NCBI GenBank assembly: GCA_949066965.1
Contig: CARTDA010000001.1
Location: forward strand, 124,001-188,000
Direction of reading: 5' to 3'
Origin: COE1 sp949066965
GTDB taxonomy: Bacteria > Bacillota > Clostridia > Lachnospirales > Lachnospiraceae
Length of the DNA: 64,000 bases
The translations under genes and the position numbers were made by a program. The first letter of the stretch is position 1. Every line of letters begins with the position of its first letter. The notes beneath the pieces were generated by a model. The model ran no database searches, had not been told where the DNA came from, and saw only the letters and a program-made list of their open reading frames with translations. Shown in pieces: positions 8,281 to 17,990 of this stretch.

Positions 8281-9207
8281 CTAAAACATTCCCTTTATAT
8301 CATAAATAATTCCATTCTCAGCACGAAAACGATATACATTCGGGGCAGCATTTTCATGAATCATATAAAAAGAACCATCAAAATAGGATACATAATACGG
8401 CGTACCGTTATTTCCAAACAGGCTATAAAGATTTTCATAATTACCTGTACTGAAATCTTCAAGAGTCTTTGCGCGGATAACGGTAGACATCTGCAAGTTA
8501 TAATGCCTGTCGGTGGATATGGTAACAAAAAAGTAACCATCTATTATGCTGATTTGCACCATGCCGGAAATGCTGTCAGGGACGGGATATTCATTGAGTA
8601 CCTCAAAAGTTTTTTTGTCCACCATCAGGATGCTGCTGCGTTCCACTGACGGGAAGAGGATAACGTCACCCAAAATGGTAAAAGAGCGTACATAACAATT
8701 GTTTAGTTCAGATACCGTCTTGACTTCCTGCAGAGTAATAAGCTTTGTTTCAGGTGTTCTCTTGTATAGATACATTTCACCTGTCATGGAACTCCATACA
8801 TAGAATAATCCGTCAGTATAGTCATAATCCGCATAGTGAGGTCTGATGCCTACTTGCTCAAAGGTTTGTAAAGGCTTAAACGTATTGTATCCTTTTTCAA
8901 ATGTAAGTATCCGGTTATTATCGGTATCGGTAACCATATAAATTTCCCCATCACTTGTAATGGCATGTGGTTTTTCCGTATTACGGGTCATAACCTTCCA
9001 GGTTTTCAAATTTGTACTTAGGCTGTCAGAATAGATAATTTGGTTATGATTACAATCCACTATAAAATATAAATTGTTTATTTTGACAATCTGTGTGGGC
9101 ATAAGCAGATAGGGGTATTCATTTTCTGCCGCATATGCAGGAATACAAAACGTCATACTGGCAATAATTGTAAGAAAAAGAAGAAAACTTCTGTAAGACC
9201 GATTCAT
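8281..9207 (-). CDS. Secreted beta-propeller-like protein of unknown function
   Basis: A 308-residue protein with a clear signal peptide (SYRSFLLFLTIIASMTFC, cleavage after the Ala-rich AYA near residue 26). The rest consists of repeated beta-strand units such as IVKINNLYFIVDCNHNQIIYSD, AITSDGEIYMVTDTDNNRIL and YTDGLFYVWSS, typical of a six-bladed NHL or SMP-30-like propeller. It probably acts outside the membrane. AAGGAG lies seven bases before the ATG. It is convergent with the coiled-coil gene (stops 8 bases apart) and divergent from the zinc-ribbon gene. No catalytic residues could be named. Confidence 0.6.
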   Translation of the reverse strand: MNRSYRSFLLFLTIIASMTFCIPAYAAENEYPYLLMPTQIVKINNLYFIVDCNHNQIIYSDSLSTNLKTWKVMTRNTEKPHAITSDGEIYMVTDTDNNRILTFEKGYNTFKPLQTFEQVGIRPHYADYDYTDGLFYVWSSMTGEMYLYKRTPETKLITLQEVKTVSELNNCYVRSFTILGDVILFPSVERSSILMVDKKTFEVLNEYPVPDSISGMVQISIIDGYFFVTISTDRHYNLQMSTVIRAKTLEDFSTGNYENLYSLFGNNGTPYYVSYFDGSFYMIHENAAPNVYRFRAENGIIYDIKGMF

Positions 9208-9394
9208 GAGGCAGCTCCTTGCGATTTATGTTTGGTATTTTGACGGAAAATATAAATATATAATTATATTATTATATATACAGTTAAAATGCAACTAATG
9301 AATTGTTTTCATAAACATAAAAGCGTAACAGTTAGCACGCAATAATATAGATAAAAAAGCTATGTGTTTTGGTATAGCAACGGAGGATAGAAAA

Positions 9395-10618
9395 ATGAAA
9401 TGTCCCAAATGTCATAAGGAAATTAGTGATAACGCAGAGATTTGCAGCGAATGTGGGGAGAGGATTGTGTCATTCGAGACTAAAGCAACGCCAATTACAC
9501 CTGTTATATCACTTACACCTACACCAGCGCCTTCGATAATAGAAAACAATGAGGAAAAAACGTCTAAAGGGAAATATATGGTGGCAGGCGGAGCTGTTTT
9601 AGCTGCGCTGATATGTATGATATGCATTATACGGTTGATGCCAAAAGAAACCTCTTCCTCTAATTCTGATATGCCGACAGAATTGGAAACGGTTCCTATT
9701 TCCAATTCTGTGAAAAATGAAATACCAACAGATCTTTTTTCGGTACCGGATGAATTGCTTGAAACAGGAAAAAGTCAGATAACGAAAGATACAGAACTTG
9801 TAGATGGCATAAACAATCTTGCCGAGGCAATGCATCAATTTGCAAAAGAAGCGGAAGAAGCCGGTGATGTAAGTCTGGCATCAGAGCGAATAGAGGATGC
9901 ATATGACATTTATAGTTCCGCAGTGATTCAGCACAAGGCGTTCTTGGAAAAACAAGCGCTTTCTGGTGCCATATACAGCCAGATATTATTAGAACTGGAC
10001 GAGGCAATTTCCTTGGGAAACGATTTGGCAGAGAAAGGATATGCAGTTAATATGTCTTTACTAAAAGATTCCCGGAGTGATTTTGAAACATCCTATGCAG
10101 ATAAGGTTATTACTACATTTGATGAATTTACAACCAGAGAAACATGGTCTAGGACGGAAGCATGGAATTTAATGTCAGCCACTGCTGATAATATGTTTGA
10201 CACATCTGATTTGGATAATCCAATCCGGCTCCGGTATGCCTATGCGCTTTCCTGGTGGACACAAAAACAGATTGAGACAGAGTTAAGCAATGGGACAATC
10301 ACCTTAAAAGGAGCGGCTATTAAAATTGCGAATATGATAGATATAATGGATTATAATCCGATGATGATACAGTATTATATTACATATATGAATGCGGTTG
10401 GAGAGGACTGTACAGAGGTATCAAACGCATATAATGAAATAGTGGAACATATTGCCCGGTCACAGGGCATCCGAATCGGTACAGATATCGATCTGCCGCA
10501 TTTTTGGTACTTTAATGATTTTGTAAACCATCCCGTAGATGATGTCAATGGAGTAACCCAAGAAAATAGACAATGGATCAGGGGTCGTATGGGTTATGTG
10601 ACATTTATAAAAAAGTAG
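9395..10618 (+). CDS. Zinc-ribbon single-pass membrane protein with helical extracytoplasmic domain
   Basis: A 407-residue protein. An N-terminal zinc ribbon (CPKC...CSEC, residues 3-24) is followed by a Pro/Thr-rich linker, one transmembrane helix (MVAGGAVLAALICMICIIRLM, about residues 60-80) and a helical domain from about residue 120 to the end. Zinc-ribbon/TM proteins of this layout are common in Firmicutes but mostly uncharacterised. I prefer the ATG at 9395 over 9362 because CGGAGG lies eight bases before it and the protein then begins with the ribbon. The metallophosphoesterase gene follows after 4 bases, so the two are probably one operon. Confidence 0.6.
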   Translation: MKCPKCHKEISDNAEICSECGERIVSFETKATPITPVISLTPTPAPSIIENNEEKTSKGKYMVAGGAVLAALICMICIIRLMPKETSSSNSDMPTELETVPISNSVKNEIPTDLFSVPDELLETGKSQITKDTELVDGINNLAEAMHQFAKEAEEAGDVSLASERIEDAYDIYSSAVIQHKAFLEKQALSGAIYSQILLELDEAISLGNDLAEKGYAVNMSLLKDSRSDFETSYADKVITTFDEFTTRETWSRTEAWNLMSATADNMFDTSDLDNPIRLRYAYALSWWTQKQIETELSNGTITLKGAAIKIANMIDIMDYNPMMIQYYITYMNAVGEDCTEVSNAYNEIVEHIARSQGIRIGTDIDLPHFWYFNDFVNHPVDDVNGVTQENRQWIRGRMGYVTFIKK

Positions 10619-10622
10619 ATAT

Positions 10623-11753
10623 ATGAAAAATATTCAGAATACAAACCTCCAAGAGCGCATTGCTCTTTTGATTATAAGTATAACATTATTAATCCTGTTT
10701 TTAGGAGTATTTAAAAATAAGGAATCCAATACACCAAGCCTGCAAGAAGTGGAATCCACTGAAGAATCCAGTATAGTGTGTAATGAAACGGAAGAGGAGA
10801 CACAGTCTTCACGGGAATCGGAAGTGGTTGTACAAGACTACCCAAAGCCGGAATATGCGTTTACTACAGACGAGGTGACAATTGCCATCAAGGGCTTAAG
10901 CAGAGAGTATACGATTGCATGGGTTAGTGACTTACATTTAGTCAGTGACCATAAAGCAGGTGAAGCGCTGGGAGATGTCCATGCAGAATATCTTGATGCC
11001 ATTGACAGGCGTTATGAAGGCTTGGCTGTGACATCTGACGGGGTTCATGCGGAGGATTTGTGGCCGGAAATTGTCAAATATTTAAATTATAATAAATTTG
11101 ATGGTGTTATTTTTGGGGGAGATATGATGGATTATTGCAGCAATTCTAATGTTGCAATGATTAAGGAAGGATTGGACAACTTGCGTATTCCTTATATTTA
11201 TATTCGTGCAGATCATGATTATGGTGCATATTATGGCGGTGTATTTTTTACGGAAACACAGGCTCGGCAGCTTCACCAGACGATAGATGGTGATGCGATT
11301 TCTTATAAATTTTGGGATGACGGGGACTTTTTAGTGCTTGGCATTGACAATTCCACTAAAGATATGCCGGATTATTATTTAGATATGGTAACGGATGTGT
11401 ATAGCCGGGGAAAACCTGTAATCATGGCAACACATGTCCCATATGACACCAAAGTTGATGACACCTTAAAAGAACTCTCCATGCAGGTGCGCAATACGAT
11501 ATATTATTGGAGTGATGAAAGCGACCAATATAAGCCTAATGATGTCACCCGGAAGTATTTAGACATGGTTTATGACGAAAACACTGTGGTAAGTCAGGTG
11601 CTTGCCGGGCACCTCCATGCGTCATGGGATGGCATGATATCTGCACAGGTTTCACAACATATCTTTGCTCCTGCGTTTAGTGGAAGCATTGGTATTATTC
11701 ATGTTGTACCGGAAGCTGATTGGTATATTCAGTGTGATTTCGATGAAAATTGA
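10623..11753 (+). CDS. Membrane-anchored calcineurin-like metallophosphoesterase
   Basis: A 376-residue protein with one N-terminal transmembrane helix (residues 12-30), an acidic Ser/Glu-rich linker and a metallophosphoesterase domain. Metal-ligand motifs: SDLHL (Asp103, His105), GGDMMD (165-170), RADHDY (195-200) in place of the usual GNHD/E, THVPYD near 269, and GHLH near 329. Substitution of the Asn in GNHD is notable because that Asn normally bridges metal and substrate, so activity may be altered. The domain is expected outside the cell. There is no clear ribosome site in the 4-base gap, so translation probably depends on the upstream zinc-ribbon gene. Substrate unknown. Confidence 0.72.
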   Translation: MKNIQNTNLQERIALLIISITLLILFLGVFKNKESNTPSLQEVESTEESSIVCNETEEETQSSRESEVVVQDYPKPEYAFTTDEVTIAIKGLSREYTIAWVSDLHLVSDHKAGEALGDVHAEYLDAIDRRYEGLAVTSDGVHAEDLWPEIVKYLNYNKFDGVIFGGDMMDYCSNSNVAMIKEGLDNLRIPYIYIRADHDYGAYYGGVFFTETQARQLHQTIDGDAISYKFWDDGDFLVLGIDNSTKDMPDYYLDMVTDVYSRGKPVIMATHVPYDTKVDDTLKELSMQVRNTIYYWSDESDQYKPNDVTRKYLDMVYDENTVVSQVLAGHLHASWDGMISAQVSQHIFAPAFSGSIGIIHVVPEADWYIQCDFDEN

Positions 11754-11998
11754 AATGCAATTTCAGTTTTGTATTCATGTATTTATGGATAGTTGTTTGA
11801 CTGTAGTTGTATCTCCTGTGATCCAGTGCCCATCTACTCTGTTGTGGTTACGATGGATACTTACAATTTACTTTTTTGAGTGCAATAATCCACCTTCCGT
11901 CCCAGTAGTTTTATTAGACATTCGAGCAGATTCCCAGTCGTTGTGGCAGCCATCAGACACAGAATTCCATCTGATATCGTTTCATGAACCGATAAGTC
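11754..11998. other. Intergenic remnant region before IS fragments
   Basis: About 245 bases after the metallophosphoesterase gene with no coding signal that I can support. It ends where a truncated IS630-type transposase frame begins and is probably IS-derived debris. No terminal inverted repeat was recognised. Confidence 0.4.
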
Positions 11999-12316
11999 TT
12001 TACTGTAACAAACGAGAGCTACATCACAGCTACCGAGGTCTGTGAAATGCTGCGTAAAATCTCCGGCAGGCATGCAGGAAAAGTAGTACATCTGGTTCTG
12101 GACAACGTATGGTACCAGAAATGTCAAACTGCTACAGAACTGGTAGCACGGCTTGGTATCAAACTTAATTATGTCCCTCCGTATAGTCCATACCTCAACC
12201 TGATAGAGCGTTTCTGGAAATTTGTTAAAGGGGATCTGCGCTCAAGATACTATGATGATTTCGGTATCTTTCAACAAAAAACTGATTCCATAATAAAGTA
12301 CATCCGGCGAAAATAA
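11999..12316 (+). pseudogene. IS630-family transposase, C-terminal fragment
   Basis: The frame opens at about 11999 (FTVTNESYITATEVCEMLRK) and runs to a stop at 12316. It contains the DDE catalytic region of IS630-type transposases: HLVLDNVWYQKC with the second Asp, then NYVPPYSPYLNLIERFWKFVK with the Glu. The N-terminal half, including the first catalytic Asp and the DNA-binding domain, is missing; a stop lies just upstream. It is therefore an inactive remnant. It adjoins an IS66 remnant, so insertions have accumulated here between accessory gene blocks. Confidence 0.85.
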
Positions 12317-12336
12317 AGATAAGGTCATCAGGCTCA

Positions 12337-12890
12337 TTGGACAAAAAGTACAGTTGTTTGATGGACCATGTCCGGTATGAAAAAATACATTTGTGCCCAA
12401 AGACCAGCAGAGCGGAGAACTTGTGGCATAATTTGTTGGCAAATTTCCATGAAAAAGTAAAGGATAAAGCCCTTGTGGATGAGAAAGAGGAAGTCAGCTA
12501 TTATCATTTACATAAGTTTGATAAACAGTATGACCAAATAATTAAAATATCATATAAGGGAAGTCTAATCTTCGAACCAGATACTAAAAAGCGCGGCCGG
12601 TAGAAAAAGAGCAAAGAATTAAACCAAATCTACTAACTGGCAAATTACAAGGCATCGGCTTACTTTTTACAAAAAATCTCTGCATGTTATTTGATAATAA
12701 CCAGCCGGAACGCAGCCTGAGAATGATAAAGGTAAAAACTAAGGCTTTCATCTGCTTCCGCAGTGAAAAAGGCGCACAGAAATATCCTGCAATTACGAAC
12801 TATATTGAAACCGCCTACAAGCATGGAATAAATGCTTTCACTGTAATAAGAGAAGAATTAGATAGCAACTCTGATGTTATCTTTACATAG
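12337..12890 (+). pseudogene. IS66-family transposase remnant, C-terminal half with stops and frameshift
   Basis: Three pieces together match the end of an IS66 TnpC transposase: a segment ending SYYHLHKFDKQYDQIIKISY then KKRGR, a middle piece after in-frame stops (around 12601-12670, including NYKASAYFL), and, in another frame from 12684, DNNQPERSLRMIKVKTKAF and the following FRSEKGAQKYPAI. The intact family reads VPFDNNxAERDxRMxK here. In-frame stops and a frame change show that it is dead. The N-terminal zinc-finger half is absent. It lies directly upstream of the Septu-like pair. Confidence 0.82.
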
Positions 12891-12939
12891 AGAGTTGGAA
12901 CAGTTACATTGTTTTATTTAAGCAAAAGAGGAAATAAAA

Positions 12940-15060
12940 ATGGAATTGGCATATGTATATATAAAAGAATATAGAAGCTTTCATAATATAGAATTAAACT
13001 TTAGCCAGGAGGTATCTATAAATTATGATGCTAATGAGAGAAACTTGACAGTAAGGAGTAAAGAGCATATTCTTCCTAAGGGTTTCTGGGGTGATAACAT
13101 TAATAGCCTAACAATGTTGGTAGGAAATAACGGTGCTGGAAAGACAAGCCTTATGCAGTGCATCATTACGCTATTTCAAGGCATGATTGAACGAGATGAG
13201 TTTTCGTATAATTGTATAATTGTATTAAGAGAAGGCAAAAAACTATATTATTGCGGAAAGACTATTGATGATATTAGTGTTCATGGCAATGATATATTTC
13301 AATTTGAGAAAATAGTGCCATCCAAAATGTCTGAAATTTTTGTTGAATCTAAGCTTATTTATTTGACGAATGCGCTGTCTCTTGATGATATCAAACGTTG
13401 TCAACAGAGATATTATGGGCGTAATAGTTACTTATATGATTGTTCCATAGGAGGATTAATATCTTCTGACACAAGAATAGATGTTAACGGCGAAGCGCGC
13501 CGGCATAAAGGGGATTTTGCGGAGGTAGAGGCCTATTTTCAGTATGAGCAATATAAACAAGTAAAATTTGTATTTGATAAGAATCAGCACCAGATTCTCA
13601 AGGATATGAGAAAAGAGAAGTATCCGGTTCCTTTGCCGCAAAAACTTTATATTGAGCTTGCGACCAAAAGCCAATTGGAGAGTTTTTTTGGCGACGATGA
13701 ACTATCTGATGTAATAAAGGCGTGTTTATTTAGGAGGTTTGGTCAAGAAACTTTTGAACAAAATATATCACGCGAAATACTTGTAAGAGGAGTATTACAA
13801 TATTTGTTTTGCAGTGCATGCTTATGGGGAATGATTAGAAGTATTGTTCGTAGAGTCGGTGTTTTGCAGTATCCGAATATCAAAAAGGTTTTGGAAGAAG
13901 GTTTTAAAAAGAAAGAACAGTCTGAAAGCAAGTTTTGCGAAGTTTCTGATAAAATTTGGAGAATCTGTGAACAGTTTATTTCTTCAATCAAATTATCGCC
14001 TGACAATGATTGGGATGAATTTAGAAGTAGGGTTAAACCATATTATAACATTTTCTTTCAGTATATAGAAAATGAAGCACACCTTGAGACTTATATGAAA
14101 ATAGAAACTCCTTTTGAACAATTAAAAAATAATATATGTCAAGTCGGAAAGATTCGCCTTTCCGTATCTACGACAGAAAATACATCGTGGTTTATTGAAT
14201 TTATCAATAAATATAGATATGTGGCCAATCCTGACTATTTTTTGAATTTTCAATGGGGACTGAGTAGTGGTGAAAATAATCTTCTTAGTATGTTTGCGTC
14301 CTTTTATTATATTTTTGGTGCAGACTATACGAGCAATAGAAATGGAGAATATACAATTTATAATGATACTGATGAAAAAAATGGAATAAATGTAATTGCA
14401 AACGAAGAAAGTTTAGTGACGCATACAAAATGTGACAATATCATTCTTCTGATTGACGAAGCAGATCTTACATATCATCCAGAATGGCAACGAGAATATA
14501 TATCTTTGCTGACAGCATTTTTGGTTCGTGTATACCCTTCATCATGCTGTAAAAACATACAGATTATTTTATCAACACATTCTCCTATTTTATTAGGAGA
14601 TATACCACGGCAGAATGTTATTTATTTAAAAGCAGACTCTGATCAGCATAATACCAAAGTGGACAATATAGTGCAGTTGGGAACTTTTGGGCAGAATATT
14701 CATTTGTTGTTACAGAACAGCTTTTTCCTGAAAAATGGAACAATGGGAAGATTTGCGTATAATAAAATAAATAATATTTTCCAGAAACTGTCAGAGCTTG
14801 AAAACAATGTTAAGAATATGACAATGGAGGAGGACATGGAAGAACAAACTGGGCAAGTTGTAAAACAGATTGAAGAGTTGAGACAATATATAGACCTGAT
14901 TGCGGAACCAATTATAAAGCGAAAATTAAATAGTCTAATTAAGCAGATATATGGCAAACTTCCTCAAAATGAAAAAGTTAAATATTTATCAGATGAACAG
15001 CTTGAAGAGCAACTACGTTTATTGCAAACAGAAAAAGACAGGAGATCACATGACAAATGA
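12940..15060 (+). CDS. AAA/ABC-type ATPase of a Septu-like defence pair (PtuA-like)
   Basis: A 706-residue ATPase of the SMC/RecF-like ABC class found in defence systems. Seen in order: an N-terminal YRSFHNIELNF strand typical of RecF/OLD-like proteins, Walker A GNNGAGKTS (62-70), a long helical insert, an ABC signature-like WGLSSGENN (about 440-448), Walker B IILLIDEAD (about 500-508) and the H-loop ILSTHSPIL near 545. The C-terminus is helical. The last four bases overlap the HNH gene (ATGA), so the two are tightly coupled. By analogy with PtuA/PtuB, the ATPase would gate the nuclease of its partner during phage infection. It appears longer than the PtuA proteins I know, so a related but distinct subtype is possible. 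No reverse transcriptase lies nearby, arguing against a retron. Confidence 0.78.
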   Translation: MELAYVYIKEYRSFHNIELNFSQEVSINYDANERNLTVRSKEHILPKGFWGDNINSLTMLVGNNGAGKTSLMQCIITLFQGMIERDEFSYNCIIVLREGKKLYYCGKTIDDISVHGNDIFQFEKIVPSKMSEIFVESKLIYLTNALSLDDIKRCQQRYYGRNSYLYDCSIGGLISSDTRIDVNGEARRHKGDFAEVEAYFQYEQYKQVKFVFDKNQHQILKDMRKEKYPVPLPQKLYIELATKSQLESFFGDDELSDVIKACLFRRFGQETFEQNISREILVRGVLQYLFCSACLWGMIRSIVRRVGVLQYPNIKKVLEEGFKKKEQSESKFCEVSDKIWRICEQFISSIKLSPDNDWDEFRSRVKPYYNIFFQYIENEAHLETYMKIETPFEQLKNNICQVGKIRLSVSTTENTSWFIEFINKYRYVANPDYFLNFQWGLSSGENNLLSMFASFYYIFGADYTSNRNGEYTIYNDTDEKNGINVIANEESLVTHTKCDNIILLIDEADLTYHPEWQREYISLLTAFLVRVYPSSCCKNIQIILSTHSPILLGDIPRQNVIYLKADSDQHNTKVDNIVQLGTFGQNIHLLLQNSFFLKNGTMGRFAYNKINNIFQKLSELENNVKNMTMEEDMEEQTGQVVKQIEELRQYIDLIAEPIIKRKLNSLIKQIYGKLPQNEKVKYLSDEQLEEQLRLLQTEKDRRSHDK

Positions 15061-16271
15061 TAAAAATACATACATATGAGAATCACCCTAATGGAAAATT
15101 TATCTTTGATCGGTACTTGTATCTGGCAGCTTTAGTGTTGCCATTTTCGCCACACGATGTTTTAGGGAAGGATCAGTTAAAAATTGATGGCAAAGTAGTA
15201 ACAGCAGATAATTTTTTAGAGATTTCTTCTAAAAAGCCAAGGGCAAGAAGAGAAAACTATAAAAATCTAATGGAAAAATATGAATTAAGGGATTACAGTA
15301 AAGATAGAACAGAACAATTTAAAGAAGATGAATTATTGGCAGCGAAGGTAATATACAATGATGACAGGATGCTATATGATTATTTGTATGTGGACAGTTC
15401 AATTGAGAACCCTGTCTTAAATAGGGAGAAATTAAGGAAGTTGATGACTGTTAAGATGGATGAACTTGATGATGAGCTGAACAAATTGAAGGAAAATGTT
15501 ATATCAAAAAAAAATGAGCTACTGAATGTGGTATTTCGATATCATGCCTTTTCAGGTAATCCTGAAGCGATTAAATTGCTCAAAGCTATGGATATATTTG
15601 TCTGTCCTTATTGTAACAGACAGTATACGTTTACTGTCTCGGACAAAAACGGAACTTCAAGGGCACAGTTTGACCACTATCTTCCTAAAGATAAATATCC
15701 TTTTTTTGCAGTTTCGCTTTTTAACCTAGTACCATGTTGCGGATTGTGTAATCTTGCTAAAGGAGATAAGGAAGATTTTTTGTATCCGTATTCGGAAGAA
15801 ATGGGAAACGATGTAAGGTTTGAAACCAAATATCTGAGTGATTTCCGATATTTGGTTGGCAACAAAAATGCAATAAACGGATTTGATATTAAATTGAATA
15901 TTGTTGGTAATGACTTAAAGGATGTGTATAAGAAAAAAGTAAAAAAATCAATTGAATGTCTTCATCTGGAAACATTATATAATGAACATAGAGATTATAT
16001 ATTGGATCTATTTCAGACAAATTATATATATAGTGATGCTTATGTGGATATACTTTGTAGGCAGTTTCCGGATATATTTCCATCTCAAAATGAGGTAAAA
16101 AAAATGATGTATCTTATGAATATTGACAAGGAGCATTGGGGTGAGAGAACTCTGGGAAAACTAACACATGATATGGATTTGGAACTGACTTCGCACAAAG
16201 AGAGTGTGCCTGATAGTATGGAATCTAACAAAATCATGGGCGTTAGTGAGTGGTTATGGACTGGAATATAG
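15057..16271 (+). CDS. HNH endonuclease of the Septu-like pair (PtuB-like)
   Basis: A 404-residue protein with an HNH nuclease core in its middle: zinc ligands CPYC (183-186), the catalytic segment QFDHYLPKDKYPFFAVSLFNLVP (Asp206, His207; Asn in the second helix) and the second zinc pair CCGLCN (about 227-232). This arrangement matches PtuB and the HNH partners of retron ATPases. The regions on either side are helical and unrecognised. The start ATG lies inside the stop of the ATPase gene. Inferred role: DNA or RNA cleavage released by the ATPase. About 150 bases follow before the next gene. Confidence 0.8.
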   Translation: MIKIHTYENHPNGKFIFDRYLYLAALVLPFSPHDVLGKDQLKIDGKVVTADNFLEISSKKPRARRENYKNLMEKYELRDYSKDRTEQFKEDELLAAKVIYNDDRMLYDYLYVDSSIENPVLNREKLRKLMTVKMDELDDELNKLKENVISKKNELLNVVFRYHAFSGNPEAIKLLKAMDIFVCPYCNRQYTFTVSDKNGTSRAQFDHYLPKDKYPFFAVSLFNLVPCCGLCNLAKGDKEDFLYPYSEEMGNDVRFETKYLSDFRYLVGNKNAINGFDIKLNIVGNDLKDVYKKKVKKSIECLHLETLYNEHRDYILDLFQTNYIYSDAYVDILCRQFPDIFPSQNEVKKMMYLMNIDKEHWGERTLGKLTHDMDLELTSHKESVPDSMESNKIMGVSEWLWTGI

Positions 16272-17128
16272 TATGCCGGAGTAGGGTGAATAGGAACAAT
16301 CATTCGCAAAAGACTAGTTTAATGAATAAAAAACATTCGTTCTTCAAATCCTATTTATTTGCCTAAAATGGCGACATCGTGTATACTGATACCAGAGGAT
16401 AAGTCCATGCATTGCGGGAGGTGTGAACATGAATGGGAAACCTGCGGTAAATATAGGGATACAGCGATTTGACAAGCTTAGGGAACAGGGAGCGTTCTAT
16501 ATTGACAAAACAGATTTTATCAGGGAATGGTGGGAGACTGGCTCCGAGGTGACGTTGATTACGCGTCCCCGTCGTTTTGGTAAAACACTGAACATGAGTA
16601 TGCTCGAATGTTTTTTCTCCAGAAAGTACGAGGGCAGGGTAGACCTGTTCGATGGGCTGTCAATTTTCGAACAGGATTCAGATAAGGAAAAGTACAGAAA
16701 CCTACAGGGCAGATTTCCTGTAATATTTCTGACCTTTGCAAATATCAAGGCGGACAAATACGCAGAAATGGAAAAAAAGATAACAGAAACGATTGCCGGT
16801 TTATACGAAAGCAACAGATATCTGTTGGAAACGGACTGCCTGAGTGAGAATGAGAAAGAGCACTATAAAAGTGTAAAAATAGGAATGCCCAGTGACATTG
16901 CAGTCGGTGCGGTTCACCGGATGGCATGTTTCATGCAGCGTTATTATAAGGAGAATGTGATTATTCTTCTTGACGAGTATGATACACCGATGCAGGAGGC
17001 ATGGCTGTCAGGATACTGGAATAAGGCTGTCAGCTTCTTCAGCAGTTTTTTCAATGCCACATTTAAGACCAATCCATATCTTGAACGCGGTATGATTACA
17101 GGAATCACGCGAATTGCAAAAGAAAGTA

Positions 17129-17205
17129 ATGTCTCGGCTTATGCCGAGACATCTGAAAAACGCTATAAGCGTTTTTTACAGGCATCTCCTTTGAGAGATG
17201 CCTTG
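17129..17205. repeat. In-frame palindromic insert in the DUF1703 gene (first)
   Basis: Three hairpins follow one another: GTCTCGGCTTATGCCGAGAC (17132-17151), an AAAAACGC...GCGTTTTT stem (about 17156-17175) and GGCATCTC...GAGAGATGCC (about 17181-17202). Relatives of the protein are expected to run from ITRIAKES directly into GMNNLEV, so some 25 residues are extra here. The reading frame is kept. Confidence 0.7.
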
Positions 17206-17907
17206 TTTACTGGAATGAACAATCTCGAGGTGATAACAACCACATCTGATGAGTACTCAACCGCTTTTGGATTTACAGAGAAAGAAGTATTTGATGCACT
17301 TGATACCATGGGACTTGGCAGTGAAAAAGAAGAGGTGAAAAAGTGGTATGACGGTTTTATGTTTGGAAGCCACACGGATATTTAAAATCCATGGTCAATA
17401 TCATCATTTATAAGGAAAAATGGAAAATACGAAAATTACTGGGCAGACACAAGCTCAAACGGGCTTGTCAACTCTCTGATGCAGACAGGGGTTCCGGGAA
17501 TCAAGCAGACGATGGAGACACTTTTGCAGGGAAAAAGTTTTGAGGCAGAGCTTGACGAAAAAATAGTCTTTGACCAGCTTGATGGCAGTGTCAGTGCAGT
17601 GTGGAGCCTGCTGCTGGCAACCGGATACCTGAAAGTGCTTGATTTGAAATATGTGGGGGAGCAGAAAAAGAAAGTATACACGCTGGCACTCACGAACATG
17701 GAGGCAGAGAGTATCTTTGAAAACATGGAAAAAGGGTGCTTTGGTGGCAATACTGAGACATATTACAATGAATTTATCAATGCCCTCCTGAATGATAATG
17801 TCCGTAAGATGAACACGTTCATGAATAAAGTGGCACTCAACACCTTTAGTTCATTTGACAGTGGAAATAAGCCGTCAGAACAGACAGAGCCGGAGCATTT
17901 TTTATTA

Positions 17908-17990
17908 TTAGAAAGTAGCAGATGTGTTGAACATTTAGACAAAAAGCGAAGCTTTTTGCTGAACGAGCGTGCTGACGCTCGTTCTTTTTA
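17908..17990. repeat. In-frame palindromic insert in the DUF1703 gene (second; family B copy 1)
   Basis: Contains an AAAAAGC-GAA-GCTTTTT hairpin (about 17942-17958) and a GAACGAGCG...CGCTCGTTC hairpin (about 17961-17984). It splits the conserved joint between EHF and YHGFVLGM, adding about 29 residues without changing frame. A sister copy lies at 51698-51756 in an intergenic position, with compensating base changes in the terminal stem. Confidence 0.78.

Noticed and set aside
8278..8649. Plus-strand frame of 123 codons after the coiled-coil gene
   Set aside because: Antisense to the secreted beta-propeller gene, which has a clear signal peptide and ribosome site.
12940..16271. Retron with ATPase/HNH effectors
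   Set aside because: No reverse transcriptase gene and no candidate msr-msd region nearby.
17383..17385. Programmed readthrough or selenocysteine at the TAA in the DUF1703 gene
   Set aside because: Selenocysteine uses TGA, and no readthrough context is seen; a Tyr-to-stop point change is simpler.
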